Assembly: GCF_013415105.1 (NCBI RefSeq)
Contig: NZ_JACCDF010000003.1
Location: forward strand, 124,001-188,000
Source: Vreelandella salicampi
Lineage (GTDB): Bacteria > Pseudomonadota > Gammaproteobacteria > Pseudomonadales > Halomonadaceae
DNA: 64,000 bases
Reading direction: 5' to 3'
The notes below the pieces were generated by a model. It was not told the origin of the DNA and did no database searches. It saw only the letters and a list, made by a program, of their open reading frames with translations. Position 1 is the first letter of the stretch. Each line of letters opens with the position of its first letter. Both the position numbers and the translations under genes were made by a program. This document shows, one piece after another, positions 46,167-54,546 of the stretch.

Positions 46167-47480
46167 TTATTCCACCTCAGGCAGCTGCTGAGCGCTTAGC
46201 ATAGCGCCAAGTGCCGTCACCGCAAGCACGATAAGTAATGCACTGCTGCCTAACCATTGGGCCAAGGCCCCCAGTACGCCACCCACCACCAACATTAAAA
46301 TACCGGTCAGGGTGTTAGACAGCGCGACATAAAGTGCGCGATTGTCCTGGGTGGCCATGTCCACGAGATAGGTTTTGCGCCCTAAGCGCACGCCATGATG
46401 AATAATCACTAAAAGTCCGTAAACCAGCGCATAAGGCCAGATTTGCTGGGTCCAGCTGCCCGGCAGCCATACAAGTAGCGCACCGAGCAGGCAACACACG
46501 GCAGTACCTATCGCCGCATCACGCATGACCTGGCGGCTGGAGGCATCGGCACGCTTGCCCCATACGGGGCTTGCGACCATGGCAGCGACGCCGGAAATAA
46601 TCACCAAAAGGCCTAGGCCGCCGAGTTCCGAACCGCTTTGCTGCTGCCCAAGTAGGGCAATGTACGGCAGGGCCAGCGCGCTTGAGAGCAAAAGCGCCCG
46701 GGAGACGTTAAAGTGCAAAAAGGTGCGGTCCTCTTTTAACAGCGAGAACCCCAGTTTGATGCTGTCCCAGGCGTTTTCGCCGCCTTCCACCGCGCCGGGT
46801 GTCTCGCTAATCCGCGAGGCGCACCAGGCATTCAACGCCCAGCCCGCCGCCGCAACGCTCAGGAGTATGGCTAACGCCAGCTCGCCCGGACGGTCGTTGA
46901 ATAGCATCAGCACCGCGCCAGCCAGCAGCGTAGCGCCCCCGGCGACGCTGCCGCTCCATCCCATCAGCGTGCCACGGCGTTTTTTGGCGATGGTTTTGCC
47001 CATCACGTCTTTGGTGGCAATGGATGACAACCCACGTGCTAGCGACAAACACACCAGCGCGGCTAGCACCAAGGCCCCGCCGAGCGCGCCGCTGCCCATT
47101 AAAGCCAAAAGCGCGAGGGCGAGGGCAGCAAGGGCTTGGAGTAAACCGCCGGCAACCCATACCCCTTTGCGTTGCGGCTTCATGCGGATAAACCCAGCAA
47201 CAAAGATCTGCGGAAGCAGAGCGCCGGATTCGCGAATCGGCACCAACAGCCCCACCATCCATACCGGGGCGCCGATAATCCCCATCAACCACGGCAACAC
47301 TAAACGCGCACTGGAAAGCTCATCAGCGAGCTTATTGCCTAATGACGCCCACAGGTGGCGCATAAAATTTTGCGGCTGATCCTCGCAAGCGCTCTCGGGG
47401 ATGTCGTCGCACATGCGGCTGTTTTCATCCCCGGTCAGCCACTCATAAACCTGGGTTTGGGAAATCTCCGGCGCTGCCAT
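46167..47480 (-). CDS. MFS transporter
   Basis: A 437-residue membrane protein with about 12 helices and major-facilitator features (GKTIAKKRRGTLMGWSGSVAG in the cytoplasmic loop 2-3 position, VWGKRADASSRQVMRD in loop 8-9). The first 55 residues are a soluble acidic stretch (EISQTQVYEWLTGDENSR) before the first helix. Substrate unknown. ATG 47480 with GGAGG four bases upstream is chosen; the open frame upstream runs antisense to the repeat peptide and is not credible. It diverges from that peptide and the EamA gene. Confidence 0.88.
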   Translation of the reverse strand: MAAPEISQTQVYEWLTGDENSRMCDDIPESACEDQPQNFMRHLWASLGNKLADELSSARLVLPWLMGIIGAPVWMVGLLVPIRESGALLPQIFVAGFIRMKPQRKGVWVAGGLLQALAALALALLALMGSGALGGALVLAALVCLSLARGLSSIATKDVMGKTIAKKRRGTLMGWSGSVAGGATLLAGAVLMLFNDRPGELALAILLSVAAAGWALNAWCASRISETPGAVEGGENAWDSIKLGFSLLKEDRTFLHFNVSRALLLSSALALPYIALLGQQQSGSELGGLGLLVIISGVAAMVASPVWGKRADASSRQVMRDAAIGTAVCCLLGALLVWLPGSWTQQIWPYALVYGLLVIIHHGVRLGRKTYLVDMATQDNRALYVALSNTLTGILMLVVGGVLGALAQWLGSSALLIVLAVTALGAMLSAQQLPEVE

Positions 47481-47544
47481 TACACCTCCGCGGCTGGTAT
47501 GTTGTTGCGCGTAATAGACCCTAGTTTTACCAAGGAGCGCCCAG

Positions 47545-47634
47545 ATGTCACGTCTCAGTGCGAAACAGGTAAGTGTAAAACAAGCGCGTGCGAAGCAAAT
47601 AAGTGCGAAGCTAATAAGCGCGAGGCAAAAATGA
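47545..47634 (+). CDS. 29-residue repeat peptide, translationally coupled to the EamA transporter
   Basis: A short frame beginning MSRLSAKQVSVKQARAKQI and ending in SARQK. After MSRL it is five 5-residue units (SAKQV, SVKQA, RAKQI, SAKLI, SARQK), encoded by a 15-base tandem repeat. AAGGAG lies seven bases before its ATG, and its TGA overlaps the EamA ATG as ATGA. It is strongly basic with no acidic residue and could form an amphipathic helix. Codons near its end (ATA, CTA, ATA, AGG) are rare types, so it could act as a leader peptide, or as an independent small protein. Unlisted by size; not a family I know. Confidence 0.55.
   Translation: MSRLSAKQVSVKQARAKQISAKLISARQK
47558..47632 (+). repeat. 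15-bp tandem repeat, five units
   Basis: Five units of the form GTGCGAAGCAAATAA start at 47558, 47573, 47588, 47603 and 47618. Units three and four differ by one base. The array ends exactly at the EamA start codon and lies in the interval between divergent transporter genes. Confidence 0.88.
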
Positions 47635-48506
47635 CGCAAGATCAGCGCGCCATTCTCTATGGGGTAGGCGCCGTGGCGCTGTGGTCGACGGTCGCCACGG
47701 CCTTCAAAGTCGCGCTCGCCTGGATGAGCCCGCTGGAGTTGATGTGGCTCGCCTCACTGGTCTCCTGGGCGCTGATGGGGGCGCTGGTGATCAAGCGTGG
47801 CCATTTAACGCAAGCGCTCAACCAAGGCTGGCGCACGGCAGCCTGGGCCGGGCTGATGAACCCGGTGGCCTATTACCTGGTGCTATTTGCCGCCTACGAC
47901 CGCCTGCCCGGCCAAGAGGCCATGGCACTCAATTACACCTGGGCACTGGCGATGGCGTTTTTAGCGGTCCCCATTCTCGGCCATCGCTTAACCCGCGTGG
48001 ATATTGTCGCCGGGCTGATTGCTTACGCGGGGGTATGGGTGATCGCCACGCGCGGCGCGGTGTTTGATGTGGCCTTTGCCGACCCGTTGGGGGTGATATT
48101 TGCGCTGGTATCGACGCTGTTATGGGCGCTTTATTGGCTGCTCAATGCCAAAGACAAGCGTGAGCCGCTGGTGGGGCAGTGGCAGAACTTTAGCGTCGGC
48201 CTGCCGGTGCTCACGGTTTTGCTACTTCTGGGGCCAGGATTGAATTGGCACGGTTGGCCCGCTTTGGGCGCGGGTGTTTACGTCGGCCTATTCGAAATGG
48301 GCGTGGCGTTTATTCTCTGGCAGCTCGCGGTGCATAAGGTCTCACGCACGGCCAAGGTGTCGAACTTGATCTTTCTCTCGCCGCCGGTTTCGCTTTTGCT
48401 TTTGCACGTGGTTGTCGGCGAGCCGATTTTGCCTTCGACGCTGGTCGGCTTGGTGTTGATCCTCGCAGGGTTAGGCGTACAGCAGCGCCAGAAAGCCAGC
48501 GCCTGA
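47631..48506 (+). CDS. EamA/DMT-family transporter
   Basis: A 291-residue membrane protein with ten predicted helices in two EamA repeats (VGAVALWSTVATAFKVALAW and DPLGVIFALVSTLLWALYW), the drug/metabolite transporter architecture. Substrate is unknown, usually amino acids or small metabolites leaving the cell. ATG 47631 has a GAGG five bases upstream and also overlaps the stop of the repeat peptide (ATGA). The much longer open frame upstream through 47355 lies antisense to the MFS gene and is rejected. Confidence 0.88.
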   Translation: MTQDQRAILYGVGAVALWSTVATAFKVALAWMSPLELMWLASLVSWALMGALVIKRGHLTQALNQGWRTAAWAGLMNPVAYYLVLFAAYDRLPGQEAMALNYTWALAMAFLAVPILGHRLTRVDIVAGLIAYAGVWVIATRGAVFDVAFADPLGVIFALVSTLLWALYWLLNAKDKREPLVGQWQNFSVGLPVLTVLLLLGPGLNWHGWPALGAGVYVGLFEMGVAFILWQLAVHKVSRTAKVSNLIFLSPPVSLLLLHVVVGEPILPSTLVGLVLILAGLGVQQRQKASA

Positions 48507-48525
48507 GGCGACATTGGTTGTTAAG

Positions 48526-48672
48526 TTAGGCTTGGTCTGAAAAGTCGGCGAGCGAAGGCCAGACAAGGCAGAAATCAGCGAAAAGACGGAGTTTACGTAG
48601 TGTAAATGAGTACTTTGAGCCGATTTTTAACGCCGTATGGTCGAGCGCAGCCAGTTTTCAGACAGAGCCTAA
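48526..48672. mobile_element. MITE-like element with 18-bp terminal inverted repeats
   Basis: TTAGGCTTGGTCTGAAAA (48526-48543) and its inverse at 48655-48672 match in 16 of 18 positions and bound a 147-base segment with no gene. An inner TTTAC-GTAGT-GTAAA hairpin (48592-48606) is present. It fills the gap between the EamA gene and tesA, and its right end supplies the TAG stop of tesA. No clear target duplication is seen. It looks like a non-autonomous mobile repeat of gammaproteobacteria. Confidence 0.65.
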
Positions 48673-49364
48673 TCGGCGGCGAGGTGAGAAGCGTGCCCTT
48701 TGAGCATCGGCGCAAGCGCAGGCCAGACGTTTTCCAGAATCATCGGTTGTGCGTCGGCGGTGGGATGAATGTCGTCGTCCTGCATTAAATCATCGTCAAG
48801 CGCCACGCCTTCGAGTAAAAAGGGTACCAGCGGCACGTCATACGTATCGGCAAGCCGAGTGAAAACGCGCTTGAAGGCGTCGCGGTAGGCTTGGCCATAG
48901 TTGGGGGGAATATCAATCCCCAGCAGCAGTACCTTGGCGCCGGCCGCCTGGCTCTGTTCAATCATCTGGGCGAGATTGGCCTGCATCTGCTGCGGCGAGA
49001 GGCCGCGCAGGCCATCGTTGCCGCCGAGTTCGAGCAGAACCAGCGCGGGGCTGTGCTGTCTGAGTAGCTCCGGAAAACGCTGAGCACCGCCGCTGGTGGT
49101 TTCACCGCTGATGCTGGCGTTGATGACCTCGGCATCATCGCCCAATCGCTCTTCCAGTAGTGTCACCCAGCCTGCGTCGCGTTCGATGTTATAGGCAGCG
49201 CTTAAGCTGTCACCCATCACCAGCACGGTGGGGCGCTCGTCAGCGCTGAGCACATTTGGCAGGATGAGCGCGACGAGCATCAAAAGCCAAGCCGTTTTGT
49301 GTGCCAGCCATTGATCGCCATGCCAATTTACGTCACGCCAACCTACAGGGATGCTTCGCTTCAT
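48669..49364 (-). CDS. tesA: GDSL acyl-CoA thioesterase I / arylesterase
   Basis: A 231-residue SGNH hydrolase, exported (signal region LLMLVALILPNVLSA near 30-44). The GDSL block VMGDSLSAAYN holds the nucleophile Ser; SISGETTSGG, LELGGNDGLRG and DDDIHPTADAQ give the remaining SGNH residues. It hydrolyses acyl-CoAs, lysophospholipids and aryl esters in the periplasm. ATG 49364 follows AGAGGA by seven bases. Its start overlaps that of the divergent ybbA in the shared CATG at 49362-49365, and the tesA-ybbA-ybbP order is conserved in other gammaproteobacteria. Confidence 0.92.
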   Translation of the reverse strand: MKRSIPVGWRDVNWHGDQWLAHKTAWLLMLVALILPNVLSADERPTVLVMGDSLSAAYNIERDAGWVTLLEERLGDDAEVINASISGETTSGGAQRFPELLRQHSPALVLLELGGNDGLRGLSPQQMQANLAQMIEQSQAAGAKVLLLGIDIPPNYGQAYRDAFKRVFTRLADTYDVPLVPFLLEGVALDDDLMQDDDIHPTADAQPMILENVWPALAPMLKGHASHLAAD

Positions 49365-50115
49365 GTCCGATTCCTCTTCTTCATACGTCTCTGCTCCGTA
49401 CGCCCATGCGTCTAGCGCCCCCAGTGTGCTCAAGGCGCAGTCGCTGTGTAAGAGTGTCACTAGCGGCGAGCGTTCCCTCACCATCTTACACGAGCTTTCG
49501 CTCGACGTAGCGGCGGGTGAGAGCGTGGCGATTTTGGGCAAAAGCGGGTCGGGCAAATCGACACTGCTAGGACTGCTCGCCGGGCTGGATACCCCCACCG
49601 ACGGCGAGCTGACGCTGTTCGGCAAGCAGCTTAGTCGCTTGGATGAAGACGGTCGCGCCGCGCTTAGAGCCGGGCGCGTGGGGTTTGTGTTTCAAAACTT
49701 TCAACTCTTGCCCTCGCTCTCGGCGCTGGAAAACGTGCTTTTACCGCTAGAGATCTCGCCACGTGTGGGGGAATCCCAAACCGCGCAAGAGTGGCTTGCC
49801 CGCGTGGGGCTGGGTGAGCGCACCTCCCACTTGCCCAAGCAGCTTTCCGGTGGCGAACAGCAGCGCGTCGCCATTGCGCGCGCCTTCGTGACCGACCCGG
49901 AGCTGGTGTTTGCCGATGAGCCCACTGGCAACCTCGACCCCGACACCGGCGCGCAGGTAATTGATCTGCTGTTTTCGCTGAACCAAGAAGCGGGTACCAC
50001 GCTGATTCTGGTTACCCACGACCACGCGCTGGCGCGGCGCTGTAACCGCTGCCTGCGGCTGGAAAACGGCCGTTTGACGCCGTTTACGCCCGAGTCACTC
50101 GGGGAGGACGCATGA
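49363..50115 (+). CDS. ybbA: ABC transporter ATPase (YbbA type)
   Basis: A 250-residue LolD-like ATPase. Walker A LGKSGSGKSTLLG near 64-76, signature LSGGEQQRVAIARAF, Walker B LVFADEPTGNLDPD and the switch His in VTHDHAL are intact. It should energise the FtsX-like permease downstream, coupled through ATGA. Substrate unknown. I choose ATG 49363, which shares CATG with the tesA start; ATG 49351 has its ribosome site too close. In this arrangement each promoter must lie inside the other coding sequence. Confidence 0.88.
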   Translation: MSDSSSSYVSAPYAHASSAPSVLKAQSLCKSVTSGERSLTILHELSLDVAAGESVAILGKSGSGKSTLLGLLAGLDTPTDGELTLFGKQLSRLDEDGRAALRAGRVGFVFQNFQLLPSLSALENVLLPLEISPRVGESQTAQEWLARVGLGERTSHLPKQLSGGEQQRVAIARAFVTDPELVFADEPTGNLDPDTGAQVIDLLFSLNQEAGTTLILVTHDHALARRCNRCLRLENGRLTPFTPESLGEDA

Positions 50116-52694
50116 GCCAGCACGCTTATCACCACAATGCCCGCCTCGCCTGGCGCAGTTTGAAGCGTGATTTACGCGCCGCCGACGTGCGTGCGCTTTT
50201 CATCGCACTGGTGTTGGCTGTGGCAGCATCCACCATGATCGCGTTTTTTCTTGATCGTTTAGAGCGCGGGCTTGAGCGCCAGGCCAGCCAATTGCTCGGC
50301 GGCGATGTGGTGCTAGAACAGCGCGATCCCTTCGCGCCGGAGCTCCGCCGTGAGCTTGAAGATGCCGGTTTTACCCTGAGCGATCAGGTCGACTTGGTGT
50401 CGATGATCAGCCGGGGCGAGCGGTTCCAGCCCGCCAGCGTCAAAGCGGTCGATGATGTCTACCCGCACTATGGCGTCTCGCGGGTGGAGCGCGGCAACGG
50501 CACGGAGGAACTTGCCTCCGGCCCACCGCGCGGGGAAGCCTGGGCCGACCCGCGCTTGGCAGAGCTGATTGACCTTGAAATTGGCGACAGCATTCAGGTA
50601 GGCCAAGCCGAGTTTAAGGTGAGCGGCTTTATCGAGCGCGAGGCGGATCAATCCGCCGGCTTTGGCAGCTTCAACCCGCGCTTGATGGTGCATACCGACG
50701 ACTTGGAAGCGACGGGCTTGGTACAAGAGGGCTCGCGGGTGGAATTTGAAATTCTCGCCGCCGGCCCGCCCGAAGCGTTAGAGCGCGTCGAGCCGCTATT
50801 GGCGGAGTTACGCCAGCGTGGCGTGGAAGTGCGCGATATCCGCCAAGACCGCCCGCAGCTGGGTAACGCGCTGGAACGCGCGGAGAGTTATCTGGGCATC
50901 GCGGGGCTCGCCGCCGTGCTGTTAGCCGGCGTGGCGGTGGCGATGTCGACCCGGCGCTACGTCGAGCGCCATTTGGATACCGCCGCGCTGCTGCGCTGCT
51001 TCGGCGCTAGCCAGCAGCAATTGGTAGAAATCTTCGCCTTGCAGCTATTGGGCTTGGCGCTGGTAGCGGCGCTGATTGGCGCGCTGTTGGGCTTGGTTGG
51101 GCAGGCGGCGCTGCTGGCGCTGTTGGTGAATTTTCTGCCCATGACGCTCCCCCCGCCTGGGGTAATGCCGCTTTTCTTAGGCGTGCTCACGGCGCTGGCG
51201 GTGTTAGTGGGTTTTGCCGGGCCGACGCTTCTGCGTATCAAGCGTGTGAGCGCCCTGAAAGTGCTGCGCCGCGAGCTCGACCCCATGCCTCCCGCCGCTT
51301 GGTTAGTGGTGAGCGTGGCGGCGCTGGTATTCGGCGGGCTGCTATGGCTCTACTCCGGTAGCCTGCCATTAGCGCTGGCGCTATTGGTTGGCGGCGCCGT
51401 CTTGCTCGCCGTGCTGTGGGGCCTTAGCACGCTATTGTTAAACGGCGTGCTGGCCATCGTGCAACGCTTGAGCGGACGAGGCGAGTGGTCCAAGGCGCTG
51501 CGTTTGGGCGGGCGCCAGCTGGCGCGTCGGCGTCAGGCAGGGCTTGGGCAGTTGCTGGCGTTCTCGGTGACGTTTTTCGCCATGGCGATGATGGTGCTGG
51601 TGCGCGGCGACCTGCTCACGGCCTGGCAGGCGCAGCTGCCGGAGAACACGCCGAACTACTTCGCGATTAATATCCAGCCCGATGAACGCGACCCGTTCGA
51701 AGCCGCTGTCGACCCGCATGTTGAGGAGAAAAGCACGCTTTACCCCATGGTGCGCGGGCGCATTACCGCGATTAACGGTGACGACCCCCGCGAAGCAGTA
51801 CCGGCCGATGCGCGCGGCGATAACTCCCTGCGTCGCGAGTTAAACCTCACCTGGCAAGCCGAGGTGCCCGAAGGCAATGAAGTGGTGGCGGGGGAATGGT
51901 TTGATGTCGACGCCAACGCCGTTCGCGAGACCAGCGACTGGATGAGTGCGGTAGACGCTACGCCGCAAACCTCCCCAGTGCCGATCTCGATGGAAGACGG
52001 CTTGGCCGAGCGTTTGGGGTTAACGCTAGGGGATTCGCTGACCTTCAGCGTCGGAAATGACGATATCACCACCCACATCACCAGCCTTCGCAGCCTGAAT
52101 TGGGATAGCTTCAAACCCAACTTCTTTGTGATTTTCCCGCCCGACGTGCTGGAGTCATTTGCTCACAGCTACATCACCGCGTTTTATCTGCCAGACGACG
52201 CGCAAGGGCTGACACGCGAGCTGGTGCAGGACTTCCCTGGAGTGACGCTACTCAACGTGGACGCCATCTTAGGCCAAGTGCGCGATGTGCTAACCCAAGT
52301 AACGCGGGCGGTGGAGCTGATTCTCGTACTGGTGTTACTTGCCGGCATCAGCGTGCTCTATGCCGCGCTCACCGCCAGCCGCCCCGTTCGCGCCCACGAG
52401 AGCGGGTTGCTGCGCGTATTTGGCGCTGGCAACCGCATGATCTCGCGCATTCAAGGCGCGGAGTACGCGCTGCTCGGTTTCGCCAGCGGGCTGATGGGCG
52501 CGGCGCTGGTCGAAATCGCCACCGGCGCGCTCTACATCACGGTGCTGGATCTGGCGCCAAGGTTGCACCTTGGGCTTTGGATCCTACTGCCGCTCGGTGG
52601 AGCGCTGCTGATCGGTTTAATCGGTCACGCGCTATCCCACAGCCTACGCCGCCAAGCCCCCGCCGCGAGCTTAGGGCTGTTGGGGGAGGCGTGA
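50112..52694 (+). CDS. ybbP: FtsX-like ABC permease (YbbP type)
   Basis: An 860-residue inner-membrane permease with about ten helices in two FtsX-type blocks and large periplasmic MacB-like domains. Typical pieces are LLGGDVVLEQRDPF near the start, LDTAALLRCFGASQQQLVEIF in the middle, and SGLLRVFGAGNRMISRIQGAEYALLG near the end. Together with YbbA it forms a mechanotransmission-type complex thought to extract or handle lipid-linked substrates. Its ATG overlaps the ybbA stop as ATGA. Confidence 0.92.
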   Translation: MSQHAYHHNARLAWRSLKRDLRAADVRALFIALVLAVAASTMIAFFLDRLERGLERQASQLLGGDVVLEQRDPFAPELRRELEDAGFTLSDQVDLVSMISRGERFQPASVKAVDDVYPHYGVSRVERGNGTEELASGPPRGEAWADPRLAELIDLEIGDSIQVGQAEFKVSGFIEREADQSAGFGSFNPRLMVHTDDLEATGLVQEGSRVEFEILAAGPPEALERVEPLLAELRQRGVEVRDIRQDRPQLGNALERAESYLGIAGLAAVLLAGVAVAMSTRRYVERHLDTAALLRCFGASQQQLVEIFALQLLGLALVAALIGALLGLVGQAALLALLVNFLPMTLPPPGVMPLFLGVLTALAVLVGFAGPTLLRIKRVSALKVLRRELDPMPPAAWLVVSVAALVFGGLLWLYSGSLPLALALLVGGAVLLAVLWGLSTLLLNGVLAIVQRLSGRGEWSKALRLGGRQLARRRQAGLGQLLAFSVTFFAMAMMVLVRGDLLTAWQAQLPENTPNYFAINIQPDERDPFEAAVDPHVEEKSTLYPMVRGRITAINGDDPREAVPADARGDNSLRRELNLTWQAEVPEGNEVVAGEWFDVDANAVRETSDWMSAVDATPQTSPVPISMEDGLAERLGLTLGDSLTFSVGNDDITTHITSLRSLNWDSFKPNFFVIFPPDVLESFAHSYITAFYLPDDAQGLTRELVQDFPGVTLLNVDAILGQVRDVLTQVTRAVELILVLVLLAGISVLYAALTASRPVRAHESGLLRVFGAGNRMISRIQGAEYALLGFASGLMGAALVEIATGALYITVLDLAPRLHLGLWILLPLGGALLIGLIGHALSHSLRRQAPAASLGLLGEA

Positions 52695-52785
52695 AGGCAT
52701 GATGTTCATCAACGCTTTGCTAGCAAACACCCCGTAACATGGTGTGATTGCCGACAATGTGAAAAGACAACGAGAAAGGATGCAC

Positions 52786-54213
52786 ATGACCGATCATGAG
52801 GAAAAAGCCCGTCGTTATGCGCTGCTAAAAGCCCAGCTAGCGATGGCGAAGCACCAGGATAAAGCCGTGGTACTGGTGATAGCCGGGCACGCCGCGACGT
52901 ACAAAAGCTTGCTGGTGAACCAGCTGAATCATTGGTTAGAAAACCGCCAAACGGAAGTACACGCGCTGGCCCCCAGCGAAGAAGACCGCCTGCGCCCTTA
53001 TTGGTGGCGCTACTGGCGGCGCGTGCCGGCGCGGGGGCGTGTGGGCGTTTTCGTTCACGGCTGGTACGGCGATGCGCTGTTCGCGCGCGCCGAGCATCGT
53101 ATTCAAGCTGGCGCGTTTGATGATCGCTTAAAAGAAATCAACACCTTTGAGGCTATGCTCGCCCATGAGGGCGTGGTGGTCATTAAAGTTTGGCTGGATA
53201 TCGACGCCGCACAGCAAGCCAAACGCCTGCATGCGATGAAGGCAGACCCCGCCCAGGCGTGGCAAATCAACGAGCGCCATTGGCAGCGCCACGCCCAGCA
53301 CGTGGCGATTGATCATCATGCGAAAACCTTGCGCGGGGCCACTCACGCGCCGCATGCACCTTGGCATTGCATTGTCAGCGAATCGCCGGATCAACAGCTG
53401 CGCGACATCACAGCGCTATTGCAGGATGCGCTTACCCAACCTCCTTCGCTGCCGACTCAGCCCGACCCAAACCGCGCGCAAACAGATGCCCCCACGCTTA
53501 ACCGTTCGAAAAACGAAGACAAGAAACCCTCGAAAAGTGACTACCTGGAAGCGCTCACCGCAGCACAAGCGCGGCTGGCCTATAACCATCGCCGCTGCCA
53601 AGAGCGCGGCATTCCGGTGGTGCTGGCGTTTGAAGGTCACGACGCCGCAGGCAAAGGCGGCAGTATCCACCGCGTCACCTCCGCGTTGGATGCGCGTTTT
53701 TATCGCGTTCACAGCATCGCCGCCCCCAGCGATGAAGAGCGCCTGCAGCCTTGGCTTTGGCGCTTTTGGCGCCGGCTGCCGCAAGACGGCCGGGTAGCGA
53801 TTTTCGACCGCACCTGGTATGGGCGCGTACTCGTCGAGCGTGTGGAAGGTTTCGCCGAGGAGCAGGAGTGGCGACGCGCCTACCGTGAAATCAACCACTT
53901 TGAAGCGCAGTTATTGACGCACGGTGCCGTGGTGGGCAAGTTCTTCCTCGCCATCAGTAAAGAAGAGCAGCTAAAACGCTTTAAAGCCCGCGCGAATACG
54001 CCGCATAAACAGCACAAACTCACCGATGAAGACTGGCGCAACCGCAAGCGGTGGAGCGAATACCAAAGCGCCATCAACGACATGCTGGCGCATACCCACA
54101 CCCCCGGCGCCCCCTGGCATTTGGTCAACACCGACCACAAACGCTGCGCCCGGCTTGCCGTGCTTGACCATGTCAACCACCTTCTAGAGAGTCGACTGGA
54201 AAATGCGTCATAA
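52786..54213 (+). CDS. pap: Polyphosphate kinase 2 family, two-domain (polyphosphate:AMP phosphotransferase)
   Basis: A 475-residue protein with two tandem PPK2 domains. The C-terminal domain is intact: Walker A EGHDAAGKGG (283-292), FDRTWYGRVLVERVEG and the lid. The N-terminal domain is decayed: its Walker A is AGHAATYKS and the FDR is HG in VHGWYGDALF, so catalysis likely rests on the second domain, as in known two-domain PAP enzymes. It transfers phosphate from polyphosphate to AMP. A low-complexity linker (225-250) joins the domains. ATG 52786 follows AAAGGA by five bases. Confidence 0.9.
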   Translation: MTDHEEKARRYALLKAQLAMAKHQDKAVVLVIAGHAATYKSLLVNQLNHWLENRQTEVHALAPSEEDRLRPYWWRYWRRVPARGRVGVFVHGWYGDALFARAEHRIQAGAFDDRLKEINTFEAMLAHEGVVVIKVWLDIDAAQQAKRLHAMKADPAQAWQINERHWQRHAQHVAIDHHAKTLRGATHAPHAPWHCIVSESPDQQLRDITALLQDALTQPPSLPTQPDPNRAQTDAPTLNRSKNEDKKPSKSDYLEALTAAQARLAYNHRRCQERGIPVVLAFEGHDAAGKGGSIHRVTSALDARFYRVHSIAAPSDEERLQPWLWRFWRRLPQDGRVAIFDRTWYGRVLVERVEGFAEEQEWRRAYREINHFEAQLLTHGAVVGKFFLAISKEEQLKRFKARANTPHKQHKLTDEDWRNRKRWSEYQSAINDMLAHTHTPGAPWHLVNTDHKRCARLAVLDHVNHLLESRLENAS

Positions 54214-54246
54214 TAAGTTCGTGTTTTTGCAGAGGTGGGCTAATTT

Positions 54247-54546
54247 ATGAGATTGAGCCAAACATATCAGCAGCGCATAAAAGCGTTAACGCAAGAGATT
54301 TTCGGGCCTGAAGCGCACATCAAAGTTTTTGGTTCTCGAGTCAATGACGAAGCAAAAGGGGGCGATTTAGATCTTTTGGTCATCACCCCGCTGCCGGTAG
54401 GGCGGCCGGCTGTGATGGCATCTAGACTCGCAGTGAAAGTATCTCGCCTGCTAGAGGGCCGAAAAGTGGACGTGCTAATTGACTCACCTTCGCTTGAACG
54501 CAAGCCAATTCATGAAACGGCTAACCAGCAGGGGGTCTCCCTTTGA
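54247..54546 (+). CDS. MNT-type minimal nucleotidyltransferase (antitoxin)
   Basis: A 99-residue nucleotidyltransferase with the pol-beta signature VFGSRVNDEAKGGDLDLLV, where G29-S30 and Asp40/Asp42 are conserved. Such proteins AMPylate and thereby silence HEPN ribonuclease toxins. Its TGA overlaps the TTG start of the HEPN gene. The pair is AT-richer than the flanking genes, which suggests recent transfer. Placement between pap and glyA is not typical of core gene order (inference). Confidence 0.85.
   Translation: MRLSQTYQQRIKALTQEIFGPEAHIKVFGSRVNDEAKGGDLDLLVITPLPVGRPAVMASRLAVKVSRLLEGRKVDVLIDSPSLERKPIHETANQQGVSL

Noticed and set aside
47355..47630. N-terminal extension of the EamA frame (including a CEANK repeat)
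   Set aside because: Lies antisense to the MFS gene and would place 92 residues before the first membrane helix; the internal ATG has a good site and overlaps the repeat-peptide stop.
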